NCBI GenBank assembly: GCA_039800965.1
Contig: JBDLPS010000221.1
Coordinates: 8,536 to 72,535, forward strand
DNA from: ZC4RG30 sp039800965
Lineage (GTDB): Bacteria; Pseudomonadota; Gammaproteobacteria; Steroidobacterales; Steroidobacteraceae
DNA: 64,000 nt
Direction of reading: 5' to 3'
Both the position numbers and the translations under genes were made by a program. The notes below the pieces were generated by a model that searched no databases, was not told where the DNA came from, and saw only the letters and a list, made by a program, of their open reading frames with translations. Positions 43,964 to 52,086 of this stretch are shown one piece after another (the first letter of the stretch is position 1; every line of letters begins with the position of its first letter).

Positions 43964-45627
43964 TGGCGTTGCCCGACGCCGACCTGATGGCTGCGGCGCT
44001 GGCGCAGGCGCGCGCGGATTCCGTGCCGCTGCCGGAGATACTGGCGGACCGGCTGGGCGTGGATCTCGCCGAGGCGACGGAAGCCGCGGCACGCCTGATG
44101 GATCTGCCTTTCCTCGGTGCGACGGACCTGCTGTCGCTCGAGCCGGCCTTCGACGTGCTGTCCCATCCGGATTGCTCGCGACACCACTGCTTCGTCGCGC
44201 GCGACGGCGAGCGGCAGGTCGCGGTGGTGGACGATCCGTTCAACCTCGTGCTGCGGGGCTGGATCGAGGCGCGCGTTCCCGGCGCCCTGTCCTGGGCGGT
44301 CGCTTCCCGCGCCGAGATCCTCGCCTGCGTGGCGCGCCATGAAAGCTCGATGCGCGCGCTGGACGCCACCATCGCCGGCAGCGACACGGTCGTCGCCGAC
44401 GACGTCGAGGTCGAGAACCTGTCGCTTGCCTCGATCAGCCGGCACGACAGCCCCATCGTCAAGCTGGTTCATTCCACTCTTTATGACGCGCTCCGTGCCG
44501 GCGCGAGCGATGTCCACCTCGAGACCGTGGGCAACGGCCTCGTGGTCCGATATCGCATCGACGGCGTGCTGGTGCAGATCGCACAGGTCGGTGGCGGCGA
44601 AGTCTCCGAGCAGGTGATCTCGCGCATCAAGGTCATGGCGGAGCTCGACATTTCCGAGCGGCGCATCCCGCAGGATGGTCGCTTCAAGGTCGCCATCGAC
44701 GGTAGGCCGACCGACTTCCGCGTCTCCATCATCCCGAGCGTGTTCGGCGAGGACGCCGTACTGCGTGTGCTGGACAAGCAGGCCCTGACTGAAAAGGTGC
44801 ACGGACTGACGCTGGCTGGCCTGGGCTTCGAAGGCGACCTCGTCACGCGCCTGCGCAGGCTGAGCAACCTGCCTTACGGCATGTTGCTGGTCACCGGCCC
44901 TACCGGCAGCGGCAAGACCACGACGCTCTATGCGGCGATTTCCGAATCGCAGACGGGGCGCGACAAGATCATCACCATCGAGGATCCGGTCGAGTACCAG
45001 TTGCCCGGCGTGCTGCAGATCCCGGTGAACGAGAAGAAGGGGCTGACGTTCGCGCGCGGCCTGCGGTCCATCCTGCGCCACGATCCCGACAAGATCATGG
45101 TCGGCGAAATCCGCGACCCGGACACCGCGCAGATCGCTATCCAGTCGGCGCTGACAGGTCACCTCGTCTTCACGACGGTGCACGCCAACAATGTCTTCGA
45201 TGTCATGGGGCGTTTCGTCCACATGGGCGTCGATACCTACAGTTTCGTCGCCGCCCTGAGCGGCATCCTGGCGCAGCGGCTCGTGAGGCTGGTCTGCGAG
45301 GGCTGCGCCGAGGTCGTCCAGCCCGACGCGGCCCTGCTGGCCGAATCGCAGCTCGACGCTGCGGATTGCAGCCATTTCCTTTTCCGGACGGGCCGGGGAT
45401 GCGGCCAGTGTCGGGGCACCGGCTACCGTGGCCGCAAGGCGGTTGCCGAGCTGCTGGTGCTGGACGACGAGATCCGCGAGGCGATCATCGCCCGCGCGCC
45501 GGTGCGCCAGCTCAAGGCCCTGGCCCAGAAGTCCGGCATCCGCCTCATCCGCGAAGCCGCGCTGGACCTCGTCCGCCGTGGCGAGACGACGCTCGAGGAG
45601 GTGAACCGTGTCACCACGCTGGCGTGA
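43963..45627 (+). CDS. gspE: Type II secretion ATPase GspE
   Basis: 554-residue cytoplasmic hexameric ATPase that powers pseudopilus assembly. It has an N-terminal GspE/PilB N1-like domain (about 1-140), then the ATPase core with Walker A GPTGSGKTTT (Lys318), the Asp box ITIEDPVEYQLPG, Walker B IMVGEIRDPDTA, the His box TGHLVFTTVHAN, and the zinc-binding cysteines CEGC and CGQCRGTGYRG. It ends in the helical C-terminal domain. The start overlaps gspF by one base, and its last 20 bases overlap the next gene, which encodes a PilM-like partner. Confidence 0.95.
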   Translation: MALPDADLMAAALAQARADSVPLPEILADRLGVDLAEATEAAARLMDLPFLGATDLLSLEPAFDVLSHPDCSRHHCFVARDGERQVAVVDDPFNLVLRGWIEARVPGALSWAVASRAEILACVARHESSMRALDATIAGSDTVVADDVEVENLSLASISRHDSPIVKLVHSTLYDALRAGASDVHLETVGNGLVVRYRIDGVLVQIAQVGGGEVSEQVISRIKVMAELDISERRIPQDGRFKVAIDGRPTDFRVSIIPSVFGEDAVLRVLDKQALTEKVHGLTLAGLGFEGDLVTRLRRLSNLPYGMLLVTGPTGSGKTTTLYAAISESQTGRDKIITIEDPVEYQLPGVLQIPVNEKKGLTFARGLRSILRHDPDKIMVGEIRDPDTAQIAIQSALTGHLVFTTVHANNVFDVMGRFVHMGVDTYSFVAALSGILAQRLVRLVCEGCAEVVQPDAALLAESQLDAADCSHFLFRTGRGCGQCRGTGYRGRKAVAELLVLDDEIREAIIARAPVRQLKALAQKSGIRLIREAALDLVRRGETTLEEVNRVTTLA

Positions 45628-46411
45628 CGTGATCGCCGTCCATCTTTCCCCCGGCCGCAGCGCGATGGTCCGCGAGGGCAGGGGGCTCCGGCCCGCGCCT
45701 GCCGTCCATGACGCCTGGGTTGCCGGTGATGCGCAGGCTGCCGACTGGAACCCCGTGCTCGATGCGCTCGATGCACGGCTCGAGGACGTCGCAAGCCGCG
45801 GTGCCGCGGTATCTGTGGTCATCGGCGACGCCTGGGTGCGTTACGTGGCCGTCCCCGCTTCCGCGCAACTGCTTCGCAATGCCGAGCGGCTGGCGCACGC
45901 CCGCCATCTGTTCACTGAAACGCTGGGTGAGTCGGCTGCCGACTGGGATGTCGCGCTTGCCACGAACTGGCCCGGCGCGCCGACCATCGCCTGCGCCATG
46001 CCACGGGAACTCGTCGAAGGTCTGCGTGCGGGCCTGGCGCGACATGGCTGTCGCCTGGTATCGCTGCTGCCGCAGCTCGTTGCTGCGTACGGCACCTGGC
46101 GTCGAACCTTGCCGGACCGTGGTTTCTGGTTCGCCTCGGTGTCGGACACGGCTTTGTCTGCCGTGCACGTCGGCGCATCGGGTTTCGATGCCGCCTACAG
46201 CCTCCGTTCCGGTGTTGCATGGCGGGAGGACTTCCGTCGGCTGCGTCGCCTGCATGAACTCGGGGGTGGCGCGAGCGGTGAGCCGGCTTTCGCCGATGTG
46301 CCGTCCGTGTTGCACGGTAAAGAGGAGGCCGGGTGCACCCTGCTGGCGGATGCGACGGCATCGCGCGACCTCAAGGGTCGCTTGATGCTGTGGCGGAGGC
46401 AGGAGGCATGA
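45608..46411 (+). CDS. PilM/GspL-cytoplasmic-domain-like assembly protein
   Basis: 267-residue soluble protein with an actin-like fold pattern, weakly similar to PilM or to the cytoplasmic part of GspL. Recognition rests on size, on position directly after gspE, and on the pattern of strands (VIAVHLSPGRSAMV at the start, VVIGDAWVRYVAVP in the middle, GFWFASVSDTALSAVHVG near the C-terminal lobe). It probably links GspE to the inner-membrane parts encoded next. The start is a GTG 20 bases before the gspE stop, an overlap typical of this operon. It lacks the membrane helix that canonical GspL would have, so the GspL role appears split over two genes. Confidence 0.6.
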   Translation: MSPRWRDVIAVHLSPGRSAMVREGRGLRPAPAVHDAWVAGDAQAADWNPVLDALDARLEDVASRGAAVSVVIGDAWVRYVAVPASAQLLRNAERLAHARHLFTETLGESAADWDVALATNWPGAPTIACAMPRELVEGLRAGLARHGCRLVSLLPQLVAAYGTWRRTLPDRGFWFASVSDTALSAVHVGASGFDAAYSLRSGVAWREDFRRLRRLHELGGGASGEPAFADVPSVLHGKEEAGCTLLADATASRDLKGRLMLWRRQEA

Positions 46412-46932
46412 GCGCCCCGCGTTTCGAAATGGATTTCGCCCGCCGGCCTTACCGAGGTGGCGCCGCCGGCGTCCTGTTCGCCGTGCTGGGTGTGCTGCTG
46501 CTGGCCCTGACGCTTGCCTGGCAGCAGCGGCTGGATACGCGTCTGGCCGGGTTGGAACTGCGCAGCGCCGACTTGCAGCGCCGCCAGCAGGCCGCCGGAT
46601 CGGCACCGCCGGTCGCCGGCCTGCAGCGCGCGCCACGTACCGCGACCTTGCTGGCGGTGCCTTGGTCGCCGTTGCTCGCCGGGCTCGAAAAGGCCAGCGC
46701 ACAGCAGCGCGCGGACGTGGCGATACTCGCCATCGAACCCGATGTCGCGCGACGCCGACTCAAGCTGTCGGGCGAGGCCCGCAATTTCAATGCCGTCGTG
46801 GAATACGTCGGGCGCCTGCAACGCATGAAATCGTTGCGACATCCGATGCTCGAATCACATGAGATCCGGCTGGACGACGAGTACAAGCCGGTGCGCTTCC
46901 AGCTGACCGCCGAATGGGTGGACGCGCCATGA
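46408..46932 (+). CDS. PilN/GspL-periplasmic-like inner-membrane assembly protein
   Basis: 174-residue single-pass protein: short cytoplasmic N-terminus with the FARRPY motif like the PilN start, one membrane helix (about 20-38, GVLFAVLGVLLLALTLAW), a coiled segment (40-65) and a periplasmic ferredoxin-like domain (about 85-170). The pattern matches PilN. It begins in the last 4 bases of the PilM-like gene and overlaps the PilO-like gene by 4. PilN inserts an N-terminal tail into PilM, which fits the gene order. Assignment is by architecture and context. Confidence 0.65.
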   Translation: MSAPRFEMDFARRPYRGGAAGVLFAVLGVLLLALTLAWQQRLDTRLAGLELRSADLQRRQQAAGSAPPVAGLQRAPRTATLLAVPWSPLLAGLEKASAQQRADVAILAIEPDVARRRLKLSGEARNFNAVVEYVGRLQRMKSLRHPMLESHEIRLDDEYKPVRFQLTAEWVDAP

Positions 46933-47474
46933 CCTTGCAGGTCCGGATTTCACCGGCGCGACTGGTGGCTGTTGTCGAACAGGTGCTGCGCTCGGCCGGC
47001 CTGCCGCTGGTTGCCGGCGCCTGCCTGGTCGTTGCGGCGGCGGGCATCCTCGGCCTGCGGACGTTGCCGACGCGTGCTGCCATCGCGGCGCTCGACGGTC
47101 GCCTGCAGCAGCAGGTCGCTGCAGCCCGGGCGTTGCCGGCACCGGCCAAGGCCGCCAAGGCGCAGGCACTGCCGCTGCGCGACCAGGCGCCACAGGTCGT
47201 CGAGCGCATCATGCGCGAAGCCGTCGCCGCCGAGGTCGATCTGGCGAGCGCCAAGTATGAATTCGTGGCGGCGCGTGACGGGATGCTGGCCCGCTATGCC
47301 ATGACTTTCCCGGTGCATGCTTCGTACCCGAAGTTGCGCCGCTTCATCGACAAGGTGCTCGCGGGCGAGCCGTCCGTGGCCATCGAATCGCTGCGCATCG
47401 AGCGCAAGTCGATCGGCGTGAAGACGGTCGATGCCGAACTCCGCCTGTCGCTCTTCCTCGGGGAGGGGCAGTGA
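46929..47474 (+). CDS. PilO/GspM-like inner-membrane assembly protein
   Basis: 181-residue single-pass protein with one membrane helix (about 25-45, GLPLVAGACLVVAAAGILGL), an alanine-rich coiled coil (about 50-85) and a periplasmic ferredoxin-like domain containing YAMTFPVHASYPKLRRFIDKVLAGEPSVAIESLRIER, the part most like PilO. It should pair with the PilN-like protein as a periplasmic heterodimer connecting the platform to the secretin. It overlaps neighbours on both sides by a few bases. Confidence 0.65.
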   Translation: MTLQVRISPARLVAVVEQVLRSAGLPLVAGACLVVAAAGILGLRTLPTRAAIAALDGRLQQQVAAARALPAPAKAAKAQALPLRDQAPQVVERIMREAVAAEVDLASAKYEFVAARDGMLARYAMTFPVHASYPKLRRFIDKVLAGEPSVAIESLRIERKSIGVKTVDAELRLSLFLGEGQ

Positions 47475-47995
47475 TGTCGCCGGCCCTCCGCTTGCGATTG
47501 CTGCTGGCCGGCGCCGCGATCGTCGCGGCCTACGTGTTCCTGGTGCCGTCGCCGGAGGATGCCTCGGTGGTTGAACCGGTCGCGGCCAGCGCTTCGTCCC
47601 GGCGTGCCCCGGTCCCTGCCGGGCGCGCCGCGGATGCGCGGGCTGCAACGTTCACCCGGCGCGACGCGCCATCGGACGATGCGGAGGCTTTCTTCGACGG
47701 CCAGACGTGGTTCGTGCCGCCGCCACCGCCACCGCCACCGCCACCGCCGCCGCCACCGCCGCCGCCACCACCACCCACGGCGCCGCCGTTGCCCTTCAAG
47801 GCCATCGGCAGCCTGGAACCGGTGGGCGCGCCCGCCGTGGTGTTCCTGCTGCGGGGCGAAAAACTCTACGACGTCCACGTGGGAGACACGCTGGACGCCG
47901 TGTACACGGTCGATTCGTTCGACAACAACACGCTGACCCTGACCTACAAACCGCTGAACGTGCAGCAGACGCTGACGATCGGAGACGCGCGGTGA
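47474..47995 (+). CDS. PilP/GspC-like periplasmic linker with a 20-proline run
   Basis: 173-residue protein. N-terminal membrane helix (about 5-22), a flexible Ala/Arg-rich stretch, then exactly twenty consecutive prolines (about residues 82-101), and a C-terminal HR/PilP-like beta domain (about 108-172: FKAIGSLEPVGAPAVVFLLRGEKLYDVHVGDTL and NNTLTLTYKPL). That domain is like those of PilP and GspC, which dock on the N0 domain of the secretin. The proline run probably forms a stiff polyproline II rod spanning the periplasm. ATG 47474 or GTG 47471 could start it. The next gene, the secretin, starts in its last 4 bases. Confidence 0.65.
   Translation: MSPALRLRLLLAGAAIVAAYVFLVPSPEDASVVEPVAASASSRRAPVPAGRAADARAATFTRRDAPSDDAEAFFDGQTWFVPPPPPPPPPPPPPPPPPPPPTAPPLPFKAIGSLEPVGAPAVVFLLRGEKLYDVHVGDTLDAVYTVDSFDNNTLTLTYKPLNVQQTLTIGDAR
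47717..47776 (+). repeat. CCN codon repeat encoding twenty prolines
   Basis: 60 bp of CCG/CCA codons (one CCC at the end) within the PilP-like gene. The DNA is nearly a (CCGCCA) microsatellite, so its length may vary between strains by slippage in steps of one codon without breaking the frame. Confidence 0.9.
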
Positions 47996-50454
47996 ATCGA
48001 AACCATACTGGGACTGCGGTCCTGCTGGCCTTCGCGGCCTTGTTCCTGGCTTCCTGCACCGGTGCGTCCTCCCTGCACCGCGATGGCATGGGTGGCGTCC
48101 GCAAGGGTGCCTACGAAGAAGGCCTGCAGAAGTTGCAGCAGGCCATCGCCAAGGAGCCCGGCAACGTCGAATACCGCCTCGACCTGCGCCGCCAGCAACA
48201 GGCAGCGGTTGCGGCGCTGCTCGACGAAGGCGATGCCGCGCGCGCCACCGGCAATGCCGCGGCAGCCGAGAAATCCTATCGCCGCGTACTGTCGATCGAA
48301 GCCGCCAATGTGCGTGCCGCCGCCGGAATCGAGGGACTGCGTGCCGACCAGCGCCATGCGCAGGCCGTCGTCGACGCGCAGCAGGCCTTGCAGCGGGGCG
48401 AGATGGAGCGCGCGGATGCGCTGGTCCGCAAGGTGCTGATGGAGAACCCGTCGCACGCGCCGGCGCAGGCGCTGGCCGCGCGGCTCGAAGCGTCGCGGCC
48501 CGCCAATGCGGTGCCTCGCCTGCGCAGTCGTGACAACCGTCCGGTGACCCTGCAGTTCCGGGATGCGCAGACCAAGATGATCTTCGAAGTGCTGTCGCGG
48601 CAAACCGGCATCAACTTCATCTTCGACAAGGACGTGAAGACCGACGGCCGCACCACGATCTTCGTCCGCGATGTCGCGGTCGAGCAGGCAATCGACCTGA
48701 TCCTCGGACAGAACCAGCTGGCCCGCCAGGTGCTGTCCGACAACCTCGTGATGGTCTACCCGAACACCGCTGCCAAGCAGAAGGATTACCAGGACCAGCT
48801 CGTCCGCACGTTCTACCTGAACTCCGCGGCGCCCAAGGACGTCGAGAACCTCCTCAAGACCGTGCTCGGTGCGAAGGCGCTCGTCGTCAACGAACGCGCC
48901 AATGCGATCGTGATGCGCGACACGCCGGAAGTGGTGCGCATGGCCGAGAAGCTCGTGGCATCGGTCGACCTGGCCGAGCCCGAGGTCATGCTGGAGGTCG
49001 AGGTGCTCGAGGTGTCCCGCAGCCGGCTGCAGCAGCTGGGCATCCTGTATCCCGGCAGCGCGAAATTCAGCGCGCCGGAAGCCCTGATCGTCAACGACAT
49101 CGCACGGCTCAACGGCTACAGCATCAACGTCTCGCAGCTGAGCGCGACCGTGGACGTGCTCAAGACCAACGGCAATTCCAACGTGCTGGCGAGTCCACGG
49201 ATCCGCGCGCGCAACAAGGAAAAGGCCAAGGTCCTCATCGGCAGTCGCGTGCCGGTCATCACGACCGCGGCGAGCTCGTCGGGCAACGGTGGCGTCATCA
49301 ACAATACCCAGGTGCAGTACCTGGAGGTCGGCCTGACGCTCGACGTCGAACCGACGATCTATCCAACGAACGACGTGGCCATCAAGGTCAACCTCGAGGT
49401 CAGCTCGATCACCAACCGCGTGACGGTCGGCCAGACCGTGGCCTACGAGATCGGCACGCGCAACGCATCCACGCTCCTGCAGTTGCGCGATGGCGAGACC
49501 CAGATCCTCGCCGGCCTCATCCGCGACAGCGAGACGCGCGACGCGACCAAGATCCCCGTGTTGGGCGACATCCCGGTGCTCGGTCGCCTGTTCGGCGACC
49601 ACACCTCGAAGCGCGACAAGACCGAGGTGGTGTTGTCGATCACGCCGCGGCTGGTCCGCCCGGCGATTCGTCCGTCCACCAACACCACCGAGTTCTGGTT
49701 CGGCACGGAAGGCCGCAACGGACCGCCGTTGTCGGCTGCGCCCATCCAGGGCGGGAGCCCTGCGCCGGTGCTGACGGCACCGAGCGCGCCCGCGCCCGCC
49801 CGTCCTGCGCCAGCCGCCGGCGCGGCCCCGGTGGCGCCCCAGGCGACACCCCCCGTTGCCGCTGCGCCAGCAGAGGTGCAGGCCGATGCCGCCGTCGCAA
49901 CCGTTGCCGCAGCGCCGGACGCACCGCCGCCGGATGTCTCCGCACCGCTGCCCGCGCCCCCGGCGGACGCGCCGGCCGGGACCGGTCGCTTCAACCGCTT
50001 CCGCGGCGCGCCCGCGCGCCCGTCCGCCGCGGCGGCAGTGTCGCAGCCCGCAGCCGGTTTGCAGGCCCAGGCCAGCGGACCTGCCACGGTGCACATGGGC
50101 GAGGAGTTCACCGTCGCCGTGCAGCTCAACGCGCCACAGGGCGTGCCGCGCGTGCGCGCGCAGTTGCGCTTCGACGTCGCCGGTTTCGAATTCCTGGGCG
50201 CCGAGCCCGGTGCGTTCCTGTCGAGCGCCGAGGCCTCGCGCGTGGCGACTTCCGGTGGCGGCATGCAGCTTGATGCGAACGCCAGCGGCGACCAGCTCCT
50301 CTCCGGGAGCGGGGAACTCATGCGCGTGCGCTTCAAGGCCCTGCAGGCACGCCCGCGAGCGACCTTCGCCGGCCAGGTCAGCGTCCCCTCTGAATCCGGC
50401 GCGCCGGGCCCTTCGGGCACCATCATGCCCTTCGACATGGCGGTCCTGCCCTAG
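47992..50454 (+). CDS. gspD: Type II secretion secretin GspD with C-terminal cohesin-like domain
   Basis: 820-residue outer-membrane secretin lipoprotein. Signal and lipobox LFLASC (Cys about 21); TPR-like helical repeats (about 30-165); an N0/STN-like domain (about 178-255, VTLQFRDAQTKMIFEVLS); an N1 domain (about 265-325, RTFYLNSAAPKDVENLLKTVLG); the secretin core (about 330-560) with VPVITT, VGLTLDVEP and LRDGETQILAGLI; a Pro/Ala-rich linker (about 583-686); and a terminal beta-sandwich (about 694-813, VHMGEEFTVAVQL to VRFKAL) resembling cohesin. Ordinary GspD lacks both the TPR start and the cohesin-like end. The start is a GTG overlapping the previous stop by 4 bases (GTGA). Confidence 0.88.
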   Translation: MNRNHTGTAVLLAFAALFLASCTGASSLHRDGMGGVRKGAYEEGLQKLQQAIAKEPGNVEYRLDLRRQQQAAVAALLDEGDAARATGNAAAAEKSYRRVLSIEAANVRAAAGIEGLRADQRHAQAVVDAQQALQRGEMERADALVRKVLMENPSHAPAQALAARLEASRPANAVPRLRSRDNRPVTLQFRDAQTKMIFEVLSRQTGINFIFDKDVKTDGRTTIFVRDVAVEQAIDLILGQNQLARQVLSDNLVMVYPNTAAKQKDYQDQLVRTFYLNSAAPKDVENLLKTVLGAKALVVNERANAIVMRDTPEVVRMAEKLVASVDLAEPEVMLEVEVLEVSRSRLQQLGILYPGSAKFSAPEALIVNDIARLNGYSINVSQLSATVDVLKTNGNSNVLASPRIRARNKEKAKVLIGSRVPVITTAASSSGNGGVINNTQVQYLEVGLTLDVEPTIYPTNDVAIKVNLEVSSITNRVTVGQTVAYEIGTRNASTLLQLRDGETQILAGLIRDSETRDATKIPVLGDIPVLGRLFGDHTSKRDKTEVVLSITPRLVRPAIRPSTNTTEFWFGTEGRNGPPLSAAPIQGGSPAPVLTAPSAPAPARPAPAAGAAPVAPQATPPVAAAPAEVQADAAVATVAAAPDAPPPDVSAPLPAPPADAPAGTGRFNRFRGAPARPSAAAAVSQPAAGLQAQASGPATVHMGEEFTVAVQLNAPQGVPRVRAQLRFDVAGFEFLGAEPGAFLSSAEASRVATSGGGMQLDANASGDQLLSGSGELMRVRFKALQARPRATFAGQVSVPSESGAPGPSGTIMPFDMAVLP

Positions 50455-50474
50455 GGCCCCGCTGCACGCGCGCC

Positions 50475-50957
50475 ATGGCACCGCATCGCACCGCTTCCGG
50501 GTTCACGCTCATCGAACTCGTCATCACCGTGGCGATCGTCGCCCTGCTGGCGACGGCCGCCGTGCCGCTTGCCGGGGTGGCGATCCAGCGTGGCAAGGAA
50601 GCGGAGCTGCGGTCGGCGCTGCGCGAGATTCGTGGCGCGATCGATGCCTACAAGTCGGCGGGCGAGCAGGGGAGCATCCTGGTGGATGCCGATGCGTCAG
50701 GTTATCCGCCGGACCTGCGCACGCTCGTGGCGGGCGTCGTCGATGCCCGCAGTCCCAAGGGCGTGAAACTGTATTTCCTGCGCCGAATTCCGCGCGATCC
50801 GTTCTTTCCGGACGGCAGCGCGCCGGCGGAGCAGACCTGGGGATTACGCAGCCATTCGAGCCCGCCAGACAGGCCGGAACCCGGCGTGGATGTGTTCGAC
50901 GTCCATTCGTTCTCCAACCAGCGAGGCCTGAACGGAGTGCCCTACCATGAGTGGTAA
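50475..50957 (+). CDS. Type II secretion pseudopilin, GspG-like (second)
   Basis: 160-residue pseudopilin. Very short leader ending SG/FTLIELVITVAIVA, with the conserved Glu at mature position 5; helix to about residue 36; a globular domain with RRIPRDPFFPDGSAP, like the calcium-loop region of GspG; and the end GLNGVPYHEW. It is probably a minor pseudopilin. It starts 20 bp after gspD and overlaps the next gene by 11 bases. Confidence 0.85.
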   Translation: MAPHRTASGFTLIELVITVAIVALLATAAVPLAGVAIQRGKEAELRSALREIRGAIDAYKSAGEQGSILVDADASGYPPDLRTLVAGVVDARSPKGVKLYFLRRIPRDPFFPDGSAPAEQTWGLRSHSSPPDRPEPGVDVFDVHSFSNQRGLNGVPYHEW

Positions 50958-51327
50958 ACACCGCCGCGGCTTCACGCTCATCGAGTTGCTGGTGGTGATG
51001 GCCATCATCGCCACGCTGCTGTCGGTGGTGGTTCCCCGCTATTTCCATACGCTCCAGCATTCGCGCGAGGCCGTGCTCAAGCACGACCTGGGCGTCCTGC
51101 GCGAGGCCATCGACAAATACCGGGGCGACGTCGGCAAGTATCCCGAGTCGCTCGACGACCTCGTGCAGCATCGCTACATCCGCGCGGTGCCGGAGGATCC
51201 CATCACGCGCTCCGCGACCACCTGGCAGCCGGTCGCCTCGGAGGACCCGGATGATCCGGGCCTGCGCGACGTGTTCAGCGGCGCCGAAGGTGCCGCGTCG
51301 GACGGCACCACCTACCGGGACTGGTGA
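50947..51327 (+). CDS. Type II secretion pseudopilin, GspG-like (third)
   Basis: 126-residue pseudopilin with leader RG/FTLIELLVVMAIIAT, conserved Glu at position 5, and a short globular domain reading YRGDVGKYPESLDDLVQHRYIRAVPEDPITR, close to GspG proteins. It ends GTTYRDW. It overlaps the preceding pseudopilin gene by 11 bases and the next by 4 (GTGA), so the three are translated as a coupled set. The operon thus has three Glu-bearing pseudopilins and one without Glu, but no recognisable GspH, GspI or GspJ. Confidence 0.87.
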   Translation: MSGKHRRGFTLIELLVVMAIIATLLSVVVPRYFHTLQHSREAVLKHDLGVLREAIDKYRGDVGKYPESLDDLVQHRYIRAVPEDPITRSATTWQPVASEDPDDPGLRDVFSGAEGAASDGTTYRDW

Positions 51328-51842
51328 TCGTGCGCCAGCAGGCCGGCTTTACCTACCTGGGCTTGCTTGCCGCGATCGTCGTGCTCGGCGTGACGATGGC
51401 GGCGGCCGGGACAGTGTGGAAGACGCAGAGCCTGCGCGAGCGCGAGAAGGAGCTGCTTTTCGTCGGCGGCCAGTTCCGGGATGCCATCGGACGGTACCGT
51501 ATCGCCAACGGGGCATTCCCGCGCACGCTGGCCGACCTCGTCACCGACACCCGCTTGCCCACGCCGCGGCGTCACCTGCGCCGTATCTATGCCGACCCGA
51601 TGAACGGCGGCACGGAGTGGGAACTGTTGCGGTCGCCTGACGGCGGCATCATGGGCGTGGCCAGCCTCTCGCGCGGCAAACCGCTCAAGCAGGCGAACTT
51701 CGGCGCGGACGACAGCGCTTTCAAGGACGCGGATTGCTACTGTGCCTGGCGTTTCGTGTACCAGGGCAAGTCGCTCGGCCGCAGTCGCGACCTGGCGCCG
51801 ACCGATTCCAACGTCCGGTCTTCCGGGTCGAACGCACCCTGA
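51324..51842 (+). CDS. Pseudopilin lacking the conserved Glu5
   Basis: 172-residue protein. The N-terminus reads QAG/FTYLGLLAAIVVLGVTMAAAG: a prepilin-type processing site, but with Gly at mature position 5 where the other pseudopilins have Glu. Absence of Glu5 is a hallmark of GspK, the tip pseudopilin, although true GspK is about 300 residues and has a calcium-binding insertion not seen here. The body has RYRIANGAFPRTLADLVTD and RRIYADPMNGGTEWEL, pseudopilin-like. Its start is a GTG overlapping the previous stop. It is the last gene of the secretion operon. Confidence 0.72.
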   Translation: MIVRQQAGFTYLGLLAAIVVLGVTMAAAGTVWKTQSLREREKELLFVGGQFRDAIGRYRIANGAFPRTLADLVTDTRLPTPRRHLRRIYADPMNGGTEWELLRSPDGGIMGVASLSRGKPLKQANFGADDSAFKDADCYCAWRFVYQGKSLGRSRDLAPTDSNVRSSGSNAP

Positions 51843-52086
51843 ATCGTCGCGACGCGGTCCGGAACTGCATCACATAAGTTAAATGGAAGAGGGGAATTCC
51901 TACCCCTCTGCATAGGGAATACACCCCACGAGGGGTTGCTTCTTCCCACCTCCGGCGCCGATGTCGTCCGACTGACGCCACAAGCCTTCGTTTCGCAATA
52001 TGACGCCATGCGCGAAAACCTTTTTCGCGCCGCATTTCATGTTGAAGAGGCAGTGGGTCCCGAAGGGGCCCTGTTTGGAGGCTCAG
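51843..52086 (+). promoter_or_regulatory. Hairpin-rich leader upstream of the giant secreted protein gene
   Basis: 244 bp with no gene but four inverted repeats: AGAGGGG/CCCCTCT (51888-51894, 51903-51909); ACCCC/GGGGT around ACGA (51923-51936); a 9-bp perfect stem GCGCGAAAA/TTTTCGCGC (52010-52018, 52022-52030); and GGGTCCC/GGGGCCC around GAA (52055-52061, 52065-52071, one G-U pair). The last ends 5 nt before the GGAG ribosome-binding site (52077-52080). The stems are seen; a role in transcript stability, attenuation or translational control is inference. The AGAGGGG repeat could also be a protein-binding dyad. Confidence 0.5.

Noticed and set aside
47717..47776. Possible short CRISPR or tandem-repeat element
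   Set aside because: It is a simple CCN codon run inside a gene, with no spacers.
52000..52086. Upstream ATG (52000) for the giant protein
   Set aside because: It would place 29 residues before the signal peptide and start before the 9-bp hairpin, without a ribosome-binding site. The ATG at 52087 has GGAG and a proper signal peptide.
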